Below, one piece after another: positions 31,991 through 44,212 of a stretch of 64,000 bases of DNA (position 1 is the stretch's first letter; every line of letters begins with the position of its first letter). Position numbers and translations under genes: made by a program. The stretch is taken from positions 65,882,001 through 65,946,000 of the forward strand of contig NC_060213.1 in NCBI RefSeq assembly GCF_021130785.1, in the 5' to 3' direction. The DNA is from Homalodisca vitripennis (Eukaryota > Arthropoda > Insecta > Hemiptera > Cicadellidae). Under the pieces are notes generated by a model. It saw only the letters and a program-made list of their open reading frames with translations, did not search any database and was not told the origin of the DNA.

Positions 31991-34900
31991 CAATTATTGA
32001 TAATAACTTAATTTTATTACGCAGAAAATTTACTTTGCCGCATAAAATATACACTATTTCTGTGCTCTATGGAGGGGGGAGGGGGTTAAATAACAAACCC
32101 CACCCCTCGCTGCATCACTGGCACTATCTACAAATTGCATACAACTGTTGTTAGATCTCAAAAATACACGCGTTGCCCATTCTCTTTGAAAGTCAAAGAT
32201 CCACACATTGCTCTGAGGGTACATTTGTCGGCTATGCGGTGGTACGTGGACAGTTCATGTTTGTGCCTTTCTTGTTATCCTGTTATGCTTTAGAAAAATA
32301 TGTTACATATTTGGAAATTATATTTACCTTAATTAAGCTATCAAGCAATTAAGTTGTTTTAATAACTTAATCAAAGGAGCGTCAAAATTTAACTGAACAA
32401 TTCTGTTACTAATTCACTTGCACTTTGAGGAGAAATTAAATATCAAACTTAAGAGCCGGATATAGTGACATTCATCTTGCTTTTAGCCCCATAAGAACAA
32501 TGTTAAACATATGAATGTTTGAATTTTTAATGGATAGAATATAAATTTTGGGCAGGTGTAAACTCTGAAAATGTAAAGGCGTTTCAATACATTTTCCTCT
32601 ATCTCCCATGCCATAAAATCTCTACCATTGCATGGGACCATGTTTGTTATCAAAGTAATATCCGATATTGAGGTGTTTATACGTATATAAATTTTGTGAC
32701 GTTTGTGTTGGATGTACATGATAATTTCTGCAATATTTGCTGAAAACTGTTATACATACAATTCTAACCCGTCCCAACCCCGTTCACCCGAAACCCAACA
32801 CAATGAATATACATTGCGTATATTCGGAGTGGGGTTAAACTGTTTTTAAACGTATAGATTACCATGATGCTTTACATAGTAAATGAATTCAGATTTATTG
32901 TTTGAATAAACCAATACAACGAAGTACCAAATGATTGGACAGAATGTAACAAAATAAATCTCACAGACGGATATGTTTAGAAAAATATTAAATTCATTAA
33001 TTTGATTTAACTCTGAATTAATCATTTATCACATACTTAATGATGCTAGTGAAGTCTTAGAAAACGACTGGATTATAAATGTTTTACAATTTGTTCGACT
33101 GGATTACAAATTGCTAATTTTAAAGAAGCAAAGGAAATTCATACGATTTAGTTGGAACATATATCTAGAACATATATAAGTATTTCCAGTAGGCATATTT
33201 TCTCTTAGCAATCTCATAAACAACGACAAAATAATACTATAGGTTGTATATATCCATTATGGTTTTGGATGAAAACGGATAATGTTGGTGGGCTTGAATT
33301 TTAAAACGTCTGTGATGGTACGTTGAATAATTACAATATGTATATTAGTATTTTATCGTAAAAATCTGAAAGGTACACCAGTAGTGTTTTCTACTTGTAT
33401 TGGATTTGAAATTATAAATTAAACCTATCTTTAAAAATTATAGATTACAAATATTTCGGAGAATAGTTTAATTCAGACATGAAATCGTTCTGGTTTGTTT
33501 TTGTCCACTGGAATAATAATCTACAAATCGTTTAAGTCGGCATGTCGTGGTGACTTAAACGATGACAGCCTTTGAATATAATAACCTATAATAATTTTTT
33601 GACGCTTGAAATGGTGTGGCTACTTCGCTATCTACCAATAAGAAAAGAAACAATCATTATAAATATATTGCATAAATATATTAAATTTGTTGTTTTGAGT
33701 AAACTCTGAAAATAGGTCAAATTACCAACATTATAAATTTCATTAAAATTAGGACAATACTACAGGATTAATATGAACTACAACTATAAACGACAGATTT
33801 GCTGTGTATCACCATATACAGACCGTGACACAAAACAAGGTTTAGCCTACTGCTCAACATTTCTGCTACACAATCCATAAGTGAACGCGAGGTAATTTCT
33901 GTCGTAAACTCGCGTAAGTACTCGTAAATAATATTTACTTACAGTACTCAGTAAATAAATTATTATTTAGATAAGGCTAGCTTTTATCATATCCAGATTT
34001 ATCTCGTATCTTATAAATATAAATACACTGGCAAATGTGTTGCTAAGCGCTAATCTTAAGAACATCAGGACGGATTTGGTTAATAATTTTTTCGTGTTAC
34101 GTGGAGTTTAAGGAAGATTTTGAAGGTTTAATGAACAAAAAAATGGAAAAAGTTTCCTAAATATTTCAGAAATAGAAAAAAATAATGTTAATATTTACAA
34201 AACATAATTCAAATTGAACTGGCACTAAAAAACTGTTGTCATTTTCAGCTGAAGCTCGTCAAAAAGTCAGAATCATTTGTTTTTATCTCTCTGTATGGTA
34301 ATAAGCAACTTTCCAATACAGCTCAGATCTGCGAAAGTTATCGTTTCCCTCGAAGCAAAGTGTGCTGATTTTCCTTCTCTCAAACATTACTTTCTCATGT
34401 AAACAATCCTTCCATATGTAAACATCTCTTTCGCTGTATAAACACATCCGTGCGATTCCGTTATTTATTTTGATAGTCCTATCCTCAAACAGTTGATTTT
34501 TCGACAGCACAACCGTATGTTTAATTAATTTGAATCAATATTGTCAATCTATATGCATTCATACTGTGTGAATTCTCAAAGGAGTAATCATTACGTTTTT
34601 TCAACATTTTTTAGATTTCAGCGATTAGGTAAGTTCTCATCTAAACCCCAGGATGGTCAGAATTTGACTCCGAAGACTCCCATTAAAGCAGTCGGCAAGA
34701 ACTATGCTAGATGAAAGTTTGCTGGAATGTACTTTTGAACTAATATACCAATTCCAGTTCTAAATGTTGTAAAATATTAAAAATATTGATCGGTTTATAA
34801 AGAAACAAACACGTAAATAGTTTAATTTTTAATTTACTTCTAACTGTATAGTTTTAGCAAATATTAAGTAGGCCTACTAGATATAAAAGAAAAAGTTACT

Positions 34901-35082
34901 ATCTAACTTTAAATAATCATTTAATTCAAGACTGTTATATAACCTATTTTTGTTGTCTTTTGACAGAAATAGGCTTCTCAGAGCGGTGTATGTACTCGTA
35001 CATGTATTTTTTTGAACGGAAACAAGGCAAAATCAGTTTTTGGACAATAATATTAAGACCGGAGTAAATTACAATGACAATA
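31991..35082. other. AT-rich intergenic DNA
   Basis: No gene recognised. The short open frames at 32483-32719 and 34283-34510 (- strand) lack recognisable features. Confidence 0.55.
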
Positions 35083-36030
35083 AATATAGGGTGAGTTGAA
35101 AGTTTGGATACACTCTATTTAGTTTTTGATGGATAAAGGTGTAGGGGTGGAACTCGAGACACCTTTCTAGGAAATAGAAGTGATTTTTTTAGTACCTGTT
35201 ACAAATTTGCCCATCCGCTCAAAACTTTTAAATGTAAAGACCCATTAAGTGATACCTCATTTGAAAGGTCTTGATAAAAGAAGAAGAACAGTGGAAACTA
35301 AAGCTTTCTAACTCCGTATAAAATGGCAGCTAGTTGAAATTAATTAAGACAAAACATGAACATCCACATTCAGAAGGTAAATAACTTCAATAGACAACCA
35401 CTTTCCTTACAGAATCAAACCTGTTTACGGTTATTACCTGCTGCAGGGCTGGTCTCCCTTATCGTATCAGTTTTGAGAAAGTCCAGTATTATGTTTCTGG
35501 TTGAAATTAAGGAAGTTATTACGTGTTTTTGTGATAGTACATTGAAATAGGGTGCTTAAGTGAACAACAGTGTATTACGATCCTGATGATGCGGGGCTAT
35601 TGAGATCGGGTGAGATCTAAATGATAAAGTAAGGAATTTATTTAATGACACTTATCCCGATTGAAACCTTGTATCAAAATCAGGAGTTAAAAAAACAATC
35701 AAACTTTTCCAGGAAACACGCAGCGTTAAAGACCGCCCCAAACCTGACGACCAACATTGCATGTAAACGAAGCATTGTCACTTGACTTTTTACAGTATGT
35801 TGTATTTGTGCTTAATGGGTCTTTACTTTAAAACATTTTCAGCCATATCCCTCCCCAAATCCCATTATGGGGAAATGGGCAAAGTTATAACAGTGACTAA
35901 AAAGTTCACTTCTATTTTCTAGATAGGTGTCCCTAGTTTCATCCCTCCATCTTGATCCATAAAAAACGTGCAAAACCTACGAAATTGCGTGCGAAGCCGC
36001 GAGTAACTGCTAATATATCTATATATGTAT
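35083..36030. mobile_element. Element with long diverged inverted repeat arms
   Basis: The left arm (about 35110-35270) contains TTTTTGATGGATAAAGGTG, ACACCTTTCTAGGAAATAGA, TTGCCCAT and GTAAAGACCCATTAAG. The right arm (about 35810-35970) has the same blocks inverted (CTTAATGGGTCTTTAC, ATGGGCAAAG, TCTATTTTCTAGATAGGTGT, CTTGATCCATAAAAAA). Just beyond the right arm is GTGCGAAGCCGCGAGTAACT, a string that by my recollection recurs at repeat ends in many arthropod genomes. About 530 bp lie between the arms with no coding features. It is probably a non-autonomous element or two copies of a repeat in opposite orientation. Confidence 0.65.
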
Positions 36031-36374
36031 GCTACTCGTTGTAATTAACAACTTTGTCAAGTACATTTATAAACATACACAGAATAAAATAAACAACCAA
36101 AAGAAGAAACACCTGATAATAAACATTCTAAATGTAAATACAATTTTTTTCTTAATTTTTGTAATTATAATATAAGTATTAAATATTGGCACATTTTTAA
36201 ATAAAACACAGTAAGGACACAACATTTCAAAACAAACAAAACGAAATTAAATTATCACAGATGCTGCTTGGAGTTTAGTAATGAGCAGAAGTTGATAATT
36301 GCATCGGTATTGTTAGTAGTTGCAAAGGAATTCTTGGTATTCATTGGTAGCGCAAGGTAGAGAAGATGTGGAAC

Positions 36375-37765
36375 ACAGCTGTGCATTGTCTGGACTCATT
36401 GTGAGAAGCCAGGTGACAGGCACTGACCACCTGTTTGAAACAGCTGACAGGCTCGTCCTGCAGGTCTCTTATCACAGCAGTGCATTGTCTGGACTCATTG
36501 TGAGAAGCCAGTTGAAAGGCACTGACCAGCTGTTTAAAACAGCTGAGAGGCTCGTCCTGCAGGCCTCTTATCACAGCTGTGCATTGTCTGGACTCATTGT
36601 GAGAAGCCAGGAGACAAGAAATGACCAGCTTTTTGAAACAGCTGACAGGCTCGTCCTGCAGGTCTCTTATCACAGCAGTGCATTGTCTGGACTCATTGTG
36701 AGAAGCCAGGTGACAGGCACTGACCAGCTTTTTGAAACAGCTGACAGGCTCGTCTACAGGTCACTTGTCAAAACAGTGCATTGTCTGGACTCATCGTGAG
36801 AAACCAGGTGACAGGCACTGACCAGCTATTTGAAACTGCTAACAGGCTCGTCCTGCAGGTCACTTATCACAGGAGGGCATTGTCTGGACTCATCGTGAGA
36901 AGCCAGGTGACAGGCACTGACCAGCTGTTTGAAATAGCTGACAGGCTCGTCTGCAGGTCTCTTATCACAGCAGTGCATTGTCTGGACTCATCGTGAGAAA
37001 CCAGGAGACAAGAACTGACCAGCTTTTTGAAACAGCTGACAGGCTCGTCCTGCAGGTTTCTTATCACAGCAGTGCATTGTCTGGACTCATTGTGAGAAGC
37101 CAGGAGACAAGAAATGACCAGCTTTTTGAAACAGCTGACAGGCTCGTCCTGCAGGTCTCTTATCACAGCAGTGCATTGTCTGGACTCATCGTTAGAAGCC
37201 AGGTGACAGGCACTGATCAGCTGTTTGAAATAGCTGACAGGCTCGTCTACAGGTCACTTGTCACAACAGTGCATTGTCTGGACTCATCGTGAGAAACCAG
37301 GTGACAAGCACTGACCAGCTCTTTAAACTGCTAACAGGCTCGTCCTGCAGGTCACTTATCACAGGAAGGCATTGTCTGGACTCATCGTGAGAAGCCAGGT
37401 GACAGGCACTGACCAGCTGTTTGAAATAGCTGACAGGCTCGTCCTGCAGATTCTTCATCACAGCAGTGCATTGTCTGGACTCATCGTGAGAAGCCAGGTG
37501 ACAGGCACTGACCAGCTGTTTGAAATAGCTGACAGGCTCGTCTGCAGGTCTCTTATCACAGCAGTGCATTGTCTGGACTCATCGTGAGAAACCAGGAGAC
37601 AAGAACTGACCAGTTTTTTGAAACAGCTGACAGGCTCGTCCTGCAGGTTTCTTATCACAGCAGTGCATTGTCTGGACTCATTGTGAGAAGCCAGGAGACA
37701 GGCACTGACCAGCTGTTTGAAACAGCTGACAGGCTCGTCCTGCACGTCTCTTATCACAGAGGACA
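36375..37765. repeat. ~99-bp tandem array, about 14 diverged copies, open on both strands
   Basis: The anchor GCATTGTCTGGACTC recurs at about 36383, 36481, 36581, 36680, 36778, 36878, 36976, 37074, 37173, 37271, 37369, 37468, 37566 and 37665 (spacing 98-100). The array is G+C rich against AT-rich flanks and full of CAGCTG and CTGCAG. Because the unit is near 3 x 33, long frames are open on both strands; on + the unit reads ALSGLIVRSQVTGTDQLFET plus 13 more residues. One-base-short units repeatedly break these frames, so I read this as a minisatellite, not a protein gene. A five-unit higher-order period (~493 bp) is visible. Confidence 0.93.
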
Positions 37766-38404
37766 AGTGTCTTACTGCGTGTTGGCGACACAATGAGCGA
37801 TACTAAGGTTAATTTAATCTTACCGTTACAGGAAGAATGTAAATTATGTCTGTCCGCACGTTTACTCAAAAGCGAACTCACCTATAGACTGTATTTTGAC
37901 AATATTTCATTTATTATATATGCAACACTGACTTTGACAATGGCGCATGTTACCCCATAGGATTTAACAGAGCTTTGGTGAAAATGTTTACATTGGTATT
38001 ATGGGTAACCATCGTGGCAACAAGACAATGGCAGAATATACAAATGTTAAAAACCATACTTGTGTACAATGACATTTAAACATACGATATTGGATACATT
38101 GGTAAGGTTTTCGTCCTATTGTATTGAGAATATTTTATTTCTATATAGACAAGATAAACTTTGGTGAAAGTGCATGTCTCAGAGAATTATACGAGCTATA
38201 AACTTGTCACAAATATTTAAATAACACATATAAAATTGCAAATAAACTGATTAAAATTCTAGGAGATTCCAACATGTGCGATCTTTATTGATAGAGTAAT
38301 AAGAAAAAAATGTAGAGTGGATATTTAATGTTAAAAAGGTGACCAGAAATTTATTTCAGACACTCTTGCGTTTTATTAGTTGCCCTATTCTTACCAGAAC
38401 TTAT
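37766..38404. other. Intergenic, no gene seen
   Basis: AT-rich sequence between the ~99-bp array and the LINE end. Nothing recognised. Confidence 0.6.
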
Positions 38405-40490
38405 TGAATGAAAAATTTCTTTATTGTTGTCAGTTGTACATTTTACATACAGTAGATCTTAAACTAAAATCAACAATAAAGCCCGAGGTAACAAAATACC
38501 TGTTCGGGAATTACACTAGTACACAGAAAGAAACAGCAACTCGAAAAAAAAAGGACTGCCCTACCAGATCCTCGTAATGATACACTCTGAAACAACTATA
38601 ACTAGATTAACTTCTAAAAAAAAGTAACATAAAACGGAATATACGTGAAATGTTGATCAGATTTTCAGGTAAATTATAATATAAAGTTACAATTTAAAAG
38701 TGTAATGATCATACTATAGTGTTGTAAAACCTGTCTACATCTTCTTCTAATAACAAAAAATGCCGAAGCATTTTAACAAACTTATTTTTGATTTTACATT
38801 TTCTTAAATATTCTGGTAAACAATTAAAAAACTTTGGTCCTAAAAAAAGATAGAATTTTTTAAACAAGGTTAGATGGGGTCTTGGAACTTGAACGTTTAT
38901 TCTTCTCTGACTATAATGTGAATCTGCATTGTAAAAACTGCTGCTTTGATTATAAAATGATTTTAATACTTTATAGATATACAGATTTTTTATCGGTAAC
39001 ACATTTAAATCTCTAAAAATTGGAGCTGAACTCTCCATTTTATTCTTAAATTTTATTATTCTTATGAAATGTCTTTGCAGAGTAATAATTGGTTTGAGGG
39101 TTGTAATATAAGTTCCTCCCCAAATTTCTAAACCGTATTCAATTTTAGAATTTATAAAGGCAAAATAAACTTGTTTAAGCAATCCTGTATAGCATACCGT
39201 TCTAAGAGAATAAAAAAGTCTAACATACTTCACTAGTTTAAACTTAACTTCAGCTATATGAGATTTCCAATTCAACTTTGAATCTACCAGTAATCCAAGA
39301 TATTTAATACTATCAACCTGTTCTAAGTTTGAACAATTACACACTATATTATTATTAGAATGACAACTCAAAACATGGTATTTAACAGGTGAAATAAAGG
39401 ATACTTTTCTACATAAGTTAAATAATAAGTATTTGGTTTTAGGGCTCATTACCATGAAGTTATTAGAAAACCACCATCTTAAAGCATTTACATCATGTTG
39501 CATACTCAGTTGTACTTGTGCTAGTGAGTCTGCTTTATAAAATAAAGCAGTATCATCCGCAAATGCTACAATCTTGCCCTTGAAATTACCATTGCACAAA
39601 TTATTAATATAAATTAGAAAAAGAGGGCCAGACAAAACTGATCCTTGAGGTATCCCTATACCTAGTTTACCTACTTCACTAAAAGTTTTATTAGCTCTAG
39701 TTACTTGGGTTCTATCTGTCAAATAAGAACAAAACCATTGCAAAGCAATTCCCCTGATGCCTGCGTCATGCATTCTATTTAAAAGTACTCGATGATCCAC
39801 TGTATCGAACGCCTATCATGACGTCGACAAATAGTCCAGCGCATACTTTTCCTTCATTCATGCCTGTGTAGACCTGAGACATGAAGTCCAATAAGGCAGC
39901 ACTTGTATTTAACTTACTTTGGAACCCATACTGTTTTTTACTATAAAAACTATGTTTTGTAAGAAAATTCACTAGCCTCACATTAACAATTTTTTCGAGT
40001 ATTTTAGAAAATATTGAAAGTAACGCAATAGGTCGATAGTTGCCAGGATTTGATCTGTCATTTTTTTTGAAGAGTGGAGTGACTACCGCATGTTTTAAAA
40101 TTTTTGGGAACTCTCCGGTCAACAAGCTAAGATTTATCAAAGTAAACTAGCACGTCTGTAATTGATTCGGATATTTCTTTGATGATAACAGGTGTAATAT
40201 TATCAAAACCAGGAGCTTTGTTATTTTTTAAAGATTTTATTATATTGCTTATTTCTTTGTTATTAGTCGGATACAAAAACATCGAGTCTTTTATTACCAC
40301 AGTATGGAAGATATTTTGGTGACAACTATTCATACGAGTGGGATTAGTGTTTTCTGCTTCTATTGTTTGTCTCAGGTCTACTGCAATTGAAAAAAAGAAA
40401 TTATTCAAAATGTTGGACACCTCTTTCGGGTTTGAAGTTATAATATCATTGTGGTTTTTCACCAGAATTACACCTGAGTTTTTTAACTAG
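38405..40490 (-). mobile_element. 5'-truncated LINE (CR1/Jockey-like)
   Basis: The - strand element includes most of a reverse transcriptase (38709-40462). Its 3' end is probably near 38405, where - strand ACAATAAAGAAATTTTTC provides a polyadenylation-like end. The endonuclease domain is missing. It is distinct in sequence from the other LINEs in the window. Confidence 0.75.
38709..40462 (-). pseudogene. LINE reverse transcriptase pseudogene, three frame pieces
   Basis: Pieces 40462-40127, 40140-39775 and 39800-38709 on the - strand join into one reverse transcriptase. They show IIKSLKNNKAPGFDNITPVI, NLSLLTGEFPKILKHAVVTP, NDRSNPGNYRPIALLSIFSK, QYGFQSKLNTSAALLDF, VDV.(frameshift).DHRVLLNRMHDAGIRG, GIPQGSVLSGPLFLIYINNL, FADDTALFYKAD, then the YLGLLVDSKLNW and IEYGLEIWGGTY blocks and a C-terminal domain. 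There are two frameshifts: one after LVYF and one within motif A, where the Ala-Phe-Asp part is disrupted. The last 363 codons are open. Motif C is FADD. Confidence 0.9.
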
Positions 40491-40539
40491 TTATTAGTTG
40501 AACATTGCCATGAAACCTTACATAATGAACGAAAATGTG

Positions 40540-41100
40540 AATTTATCTTATGAAAAAATATCATCAGAGAGATTTCATCTGTAGGCTTCAAAAGTTTGTA
40601 TTAAACATAATTTCTACAGCAAGGGAGCGGTATGCCGTTTTTGGTAGTTTGGACGAGGGTGGCGAATTTCCCCAGGAGGACCTGATCGGTTTTCGGCGAT
40701 TTGTAGAACTACTGAAACCGTACACTGGTAGGTCTCATGGTGCGCTTCCGGGGTACGCAAAAGACCCTTGAGGCTTAAGTGCATGGCAATAAGCCAGCAC
40801 ATAAAAGAAGAATTTCTACATAGGCAACAATGAGGTATATGAAGGCAGATGCTCAACCATGGAATTTGACTGATCGTCATTGAAGATTACCACTCAGTAG
40901 GCTGATACAATTTTTCTGTTATCTGCCGAGGGCATGTAAAAACATCTTTTCTGTATGATTGTCTGACTGTCTATCAATCTTCCCGCAGAACACCTCGAGA
41001 ATAAGATGAGCTCTAGATTTGAAATTTTGCGAAGCCTTATACGCAGCATGTGGTGTGGCGTACTCGTACCGTGTATACAGAGGAACAGAGTGGTCACGCC
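40540..41100 (+). repeat. Dispersed repeat family B, copies near 40540-41100
   Basis: The blocks CAACCATGGAATTTGACTGA, GTCTGACTGTCTATC, CTCGAGAATAAGATGAGCT, TTTGAAATTTTGCGAAGCC and GCAGCATGTGGTGTGGCGTA recur, diverged, at 58495-59200 and 60540-60760. There is no convincing coding potential. Confidence 0.55.
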
Positions 41101-43020
41101 CGGCAAGTGCAAGGACCGAGGAAGCAGCCAGGTCATTGAACCTCCCGCGTCGGCATCATGCCAGTGTGTGGAGGGACAGTCAGGGAGGACGAACTGATAG
41201 CCTTCATTGAGGTAGCTAAGATTCTTACGAAGCAAGAAATAATACAGCTCATCAGGTGAGGATGAGTGCGAATAGTACTGAAGTTCCCCAGGCTGCAGTA
41301 CTATTCATAGCCATGCCCGCCTGATAGAGTTTCTCAAATCTTAAGTCCTTATCGCATCAACGCACATTGTTTGTTTAAAATTCTACATAATAGATTATTA
41401 AATGGACAGCATCATATAAATGCATGTGATTACAGAGGTTGTTCTGCACCGTGTGTTTGTACATAATTAATTAGAGGAAACCGAATATTCCGGGGACCAA
41501 TAGCAATTTGCATTGTACTCGTACAACAATACGACTGAGTTTTTGTATTGCGAAATCGATGTAGGTATTTCCCCTAAAAGAGAAACTGAACTGGGAAAGC
41601 GAAATGGGAGGGTGTAGAAAGGGATAAAAATATCAAACAATATATTTCTCACTTACAATGCTTTTTTCCTAAACACACGTAAAACCAAATCATCAGGTAC
41701 TTACGAACGTATTTATATAAAGTTAAATAACCACTAGATATCAAGACAAAGACTACCTATTATTGGCTATCAGAAAATGACGACTTTAAATTACTTCATC
41801 TCGTTGGGTGACTCTAATTTATAAGTATTATTTAGTTGTCTGACCGTTACTTATTCTGTTTATCTAGTACAAAATTACTCCTGGCTCCAGACTAGTTTTA
41901 ATACATACGTACATACTTCATTTTAATGAGGTATGGTCCGTGTTTGTGCATGTGCACGCGTTTTGGGGAACATTTAAGTGAAAGGTAGAAGCGTTGAGCC
42001 TTAAACTCGTTTTCCAGGTCAACGACCTGAAGCACCACTTGACCTGCTCGTTTGCCGTTCAAAACAAACCTAACTCGCCCCACAAGTTGCAGTTCATTGC
42101 TCGTTACCGAACGGTATGTGGTTAGTAAACAGTGGAAGTTGAACAAGTTTCCAAACAGGCAGGTATAAGTTTTTGAAGTACCTTTGTGCAAGATTAAATC
42201 TTGAAATATTTAAATATAGCGCCCAATTTTGTACTTGAAGCGGAACTTTTGAAGTAGGCCTACTGTGTTAAATTTCCCTATTAGTATAGGGAATACAAAT
42301 GACGGGATACAAATCTTATAACTGCCAATTGTTTCAGTTGTAATTTGGCAATAAAATTGTTTCAGTATATCTTTTATAATTATTCATAACCTCAAGATTA
42401 ATTTATCTTAGGAAACCATAAGTTTAATCGTAGATTTCCTACGAAATACTATTTTAATATTTTAGTACCTACGCCATTTAGTTTTTCAAGGTTTTAAAAG
42501 TTCTTGTAAATAATAAAACTTTAAACAAATAAAGATCCACAACTTCCTGAGTTTGATTTACAAATATATTTTATAAAAAATATATTTTAATTTTAATGTT
42601 GTGAAAACAACACAACCATATTTTATTTAGGGAATTGAAACAGATTTAACGAAATAAACTAATTTCAAAAAAATAATAAAAGTTTGTAATAATAAAACAA
42701 TGATAACATTAAATGCCTAAATATGATTCGCTAAAGTTACCGGGAAACATAATATTCTAATTGTTACTTGCAACACAAAAAGTTTTCGTTTTGCAATGAA
42801 GGGTTTTATCGATAATTTCGTTAGTAATCAGGCTATTCAATCCGTTGCAGCGAGCGCGAGTCTAATTTATATAGGGCAATTGTATCCGCGTTTTATTCTT
42901 TTCGTGGGGAAGAAAAAAATAACAAAACATGACCTACTTTTGAATCCGCTTTGCCAGGATTAATTGGGGGGATATTTTTCGCCAGGCTAGTACACAAGAG
43001 CCGATATCAGCTGACCGGGT
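41101..43020. other. Intergenic; hairpin at 41270-41306
   Basis: No recognised gene. An 11-bp perfect inverted repeat GAATAGTACTG/CAGTACTATTC occurs at 41270-41280 and 41296-41306. A 97-codon open frame on the - strand (41898-42191) matches nothing I know. Confidence 0.5.
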
Positions 43021-43483
43021 AGTAGCGGGGATTGAGATGAATCAATACGGCAAGAATGACCAATGAGAAATCTTACGAAATGACATGCGCGGGAGTTCCC
43101 GCAGCTTCACACACTTTTCGCGTTCGTTTCCAACACAACAAAACTCAGACGCTGCGCTCTGCTGGAAAGATCGGGAACTACACCTGGAACTGACATTCCA
43201 GTTGCAGACGATCCTTTTTATCGGGACAGACTGCGTGTGGAAAGCGTGGGTGTCAGTTTGTCGGTCGCTCCGTGCCTGTTATTCGTCTTGAGCATACAGT
43301 ATTGTCTGTGGTGTGTTCTAACCGGACCCTCTACCCTGGAAATATAAAAACGCTGGTGTGACGTTTGTAGGTTAGTTATTTGTTATGGTGTAGTCAGTGT
43401 TTTGATGGAACAGGGATTTTTGTGAAGATAACAGAACTTGTGCTGTATTGGAAGCAATGACAACTGGATTGATACGAATTTAG
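43021..43483 (+). promoter_or_regulatory. Possible promoter and non-coding first exon
   Basis: A locally GC-richer block in AT-rich DNA. It contains GCGGGAGTTCCCGC with a kappaB-type core GGGAGTTCCC (43091-43100) and an arthropod initiator-like TCAGT (about 43252). It ends in a strong donor-like AG|GTGAGA at 43483/43484. Only very short frames precede the donor, so any exon would be 5' UTR, with the gene continuing downstream. This is an inference from composition and motifs only. Confidence 0.3.
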
Positions 43484-44131
43484 GTGAGACATCCAAATTC
43501 ATTATTTATAGTAGTAGTTTTATCATTTTGTAAAACAGTTTTCTTTGAATGTTCGATTTTATAATGGGGGTTTATTAAAAATGTAAAGAATGAACCAATA
43601 ATATCCTAACCTAATAATTTACTAGGTTGATATGCTATATTTTATCGTATTGTGTAGAATGTCAGCTATTCTATTACAAAAATGTGTCATTGTCTGACTA
43701 ACAAAAAAGGAAACCAAAGCAACAATACATAGGATGTAATACACGTGGTAATATTGTTTTACAATATCGTTCTATTTCAAGGTTATACAGTAGAAAGGTT
43801 AACTTCCATGTTTTTGTAGATTATGAAATTTTTAAAAATTGAAAAAAGTGTCTGTACTATAATTGAAGTTTTTTTTTTCAATTACATATTATTTCATATT
43901 CAACAGGCGAGAGCAAGTTAAGTTGTCAGAAAATAGAGCAAGTTAACTCGTGAAAAACAATTTTTCGTTTAGCATTTTGCGTTGAAAATGTCATCCCCTT
44001 GGAAGGTTCCCAATTTACTAATAAGTGGAGATGCATTTTGTGTAAACAAATAAAGAAGGTCAATAATATATTCCTATTATATTCATTGTGATCAACATTA
44101 ACCGTAATTAAATAAATGATATGACTGTATT

Positions 44132-44212
<81 letters not shown>

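Noticed and set aside
36320..37793. Repeat-protein genes on either strand
   Set aside because: Open frames on both strands are explained by a 99-bp unit. Units of 98 bp break the frame repeatedly, and there is no start context or splice evidence.
40614..41235. Several overlapping frames on both strands
   Set aside because: They lie in dispersed repeat family B and adjacent GC-richer DNA, overlap each other, and resemble no protein.
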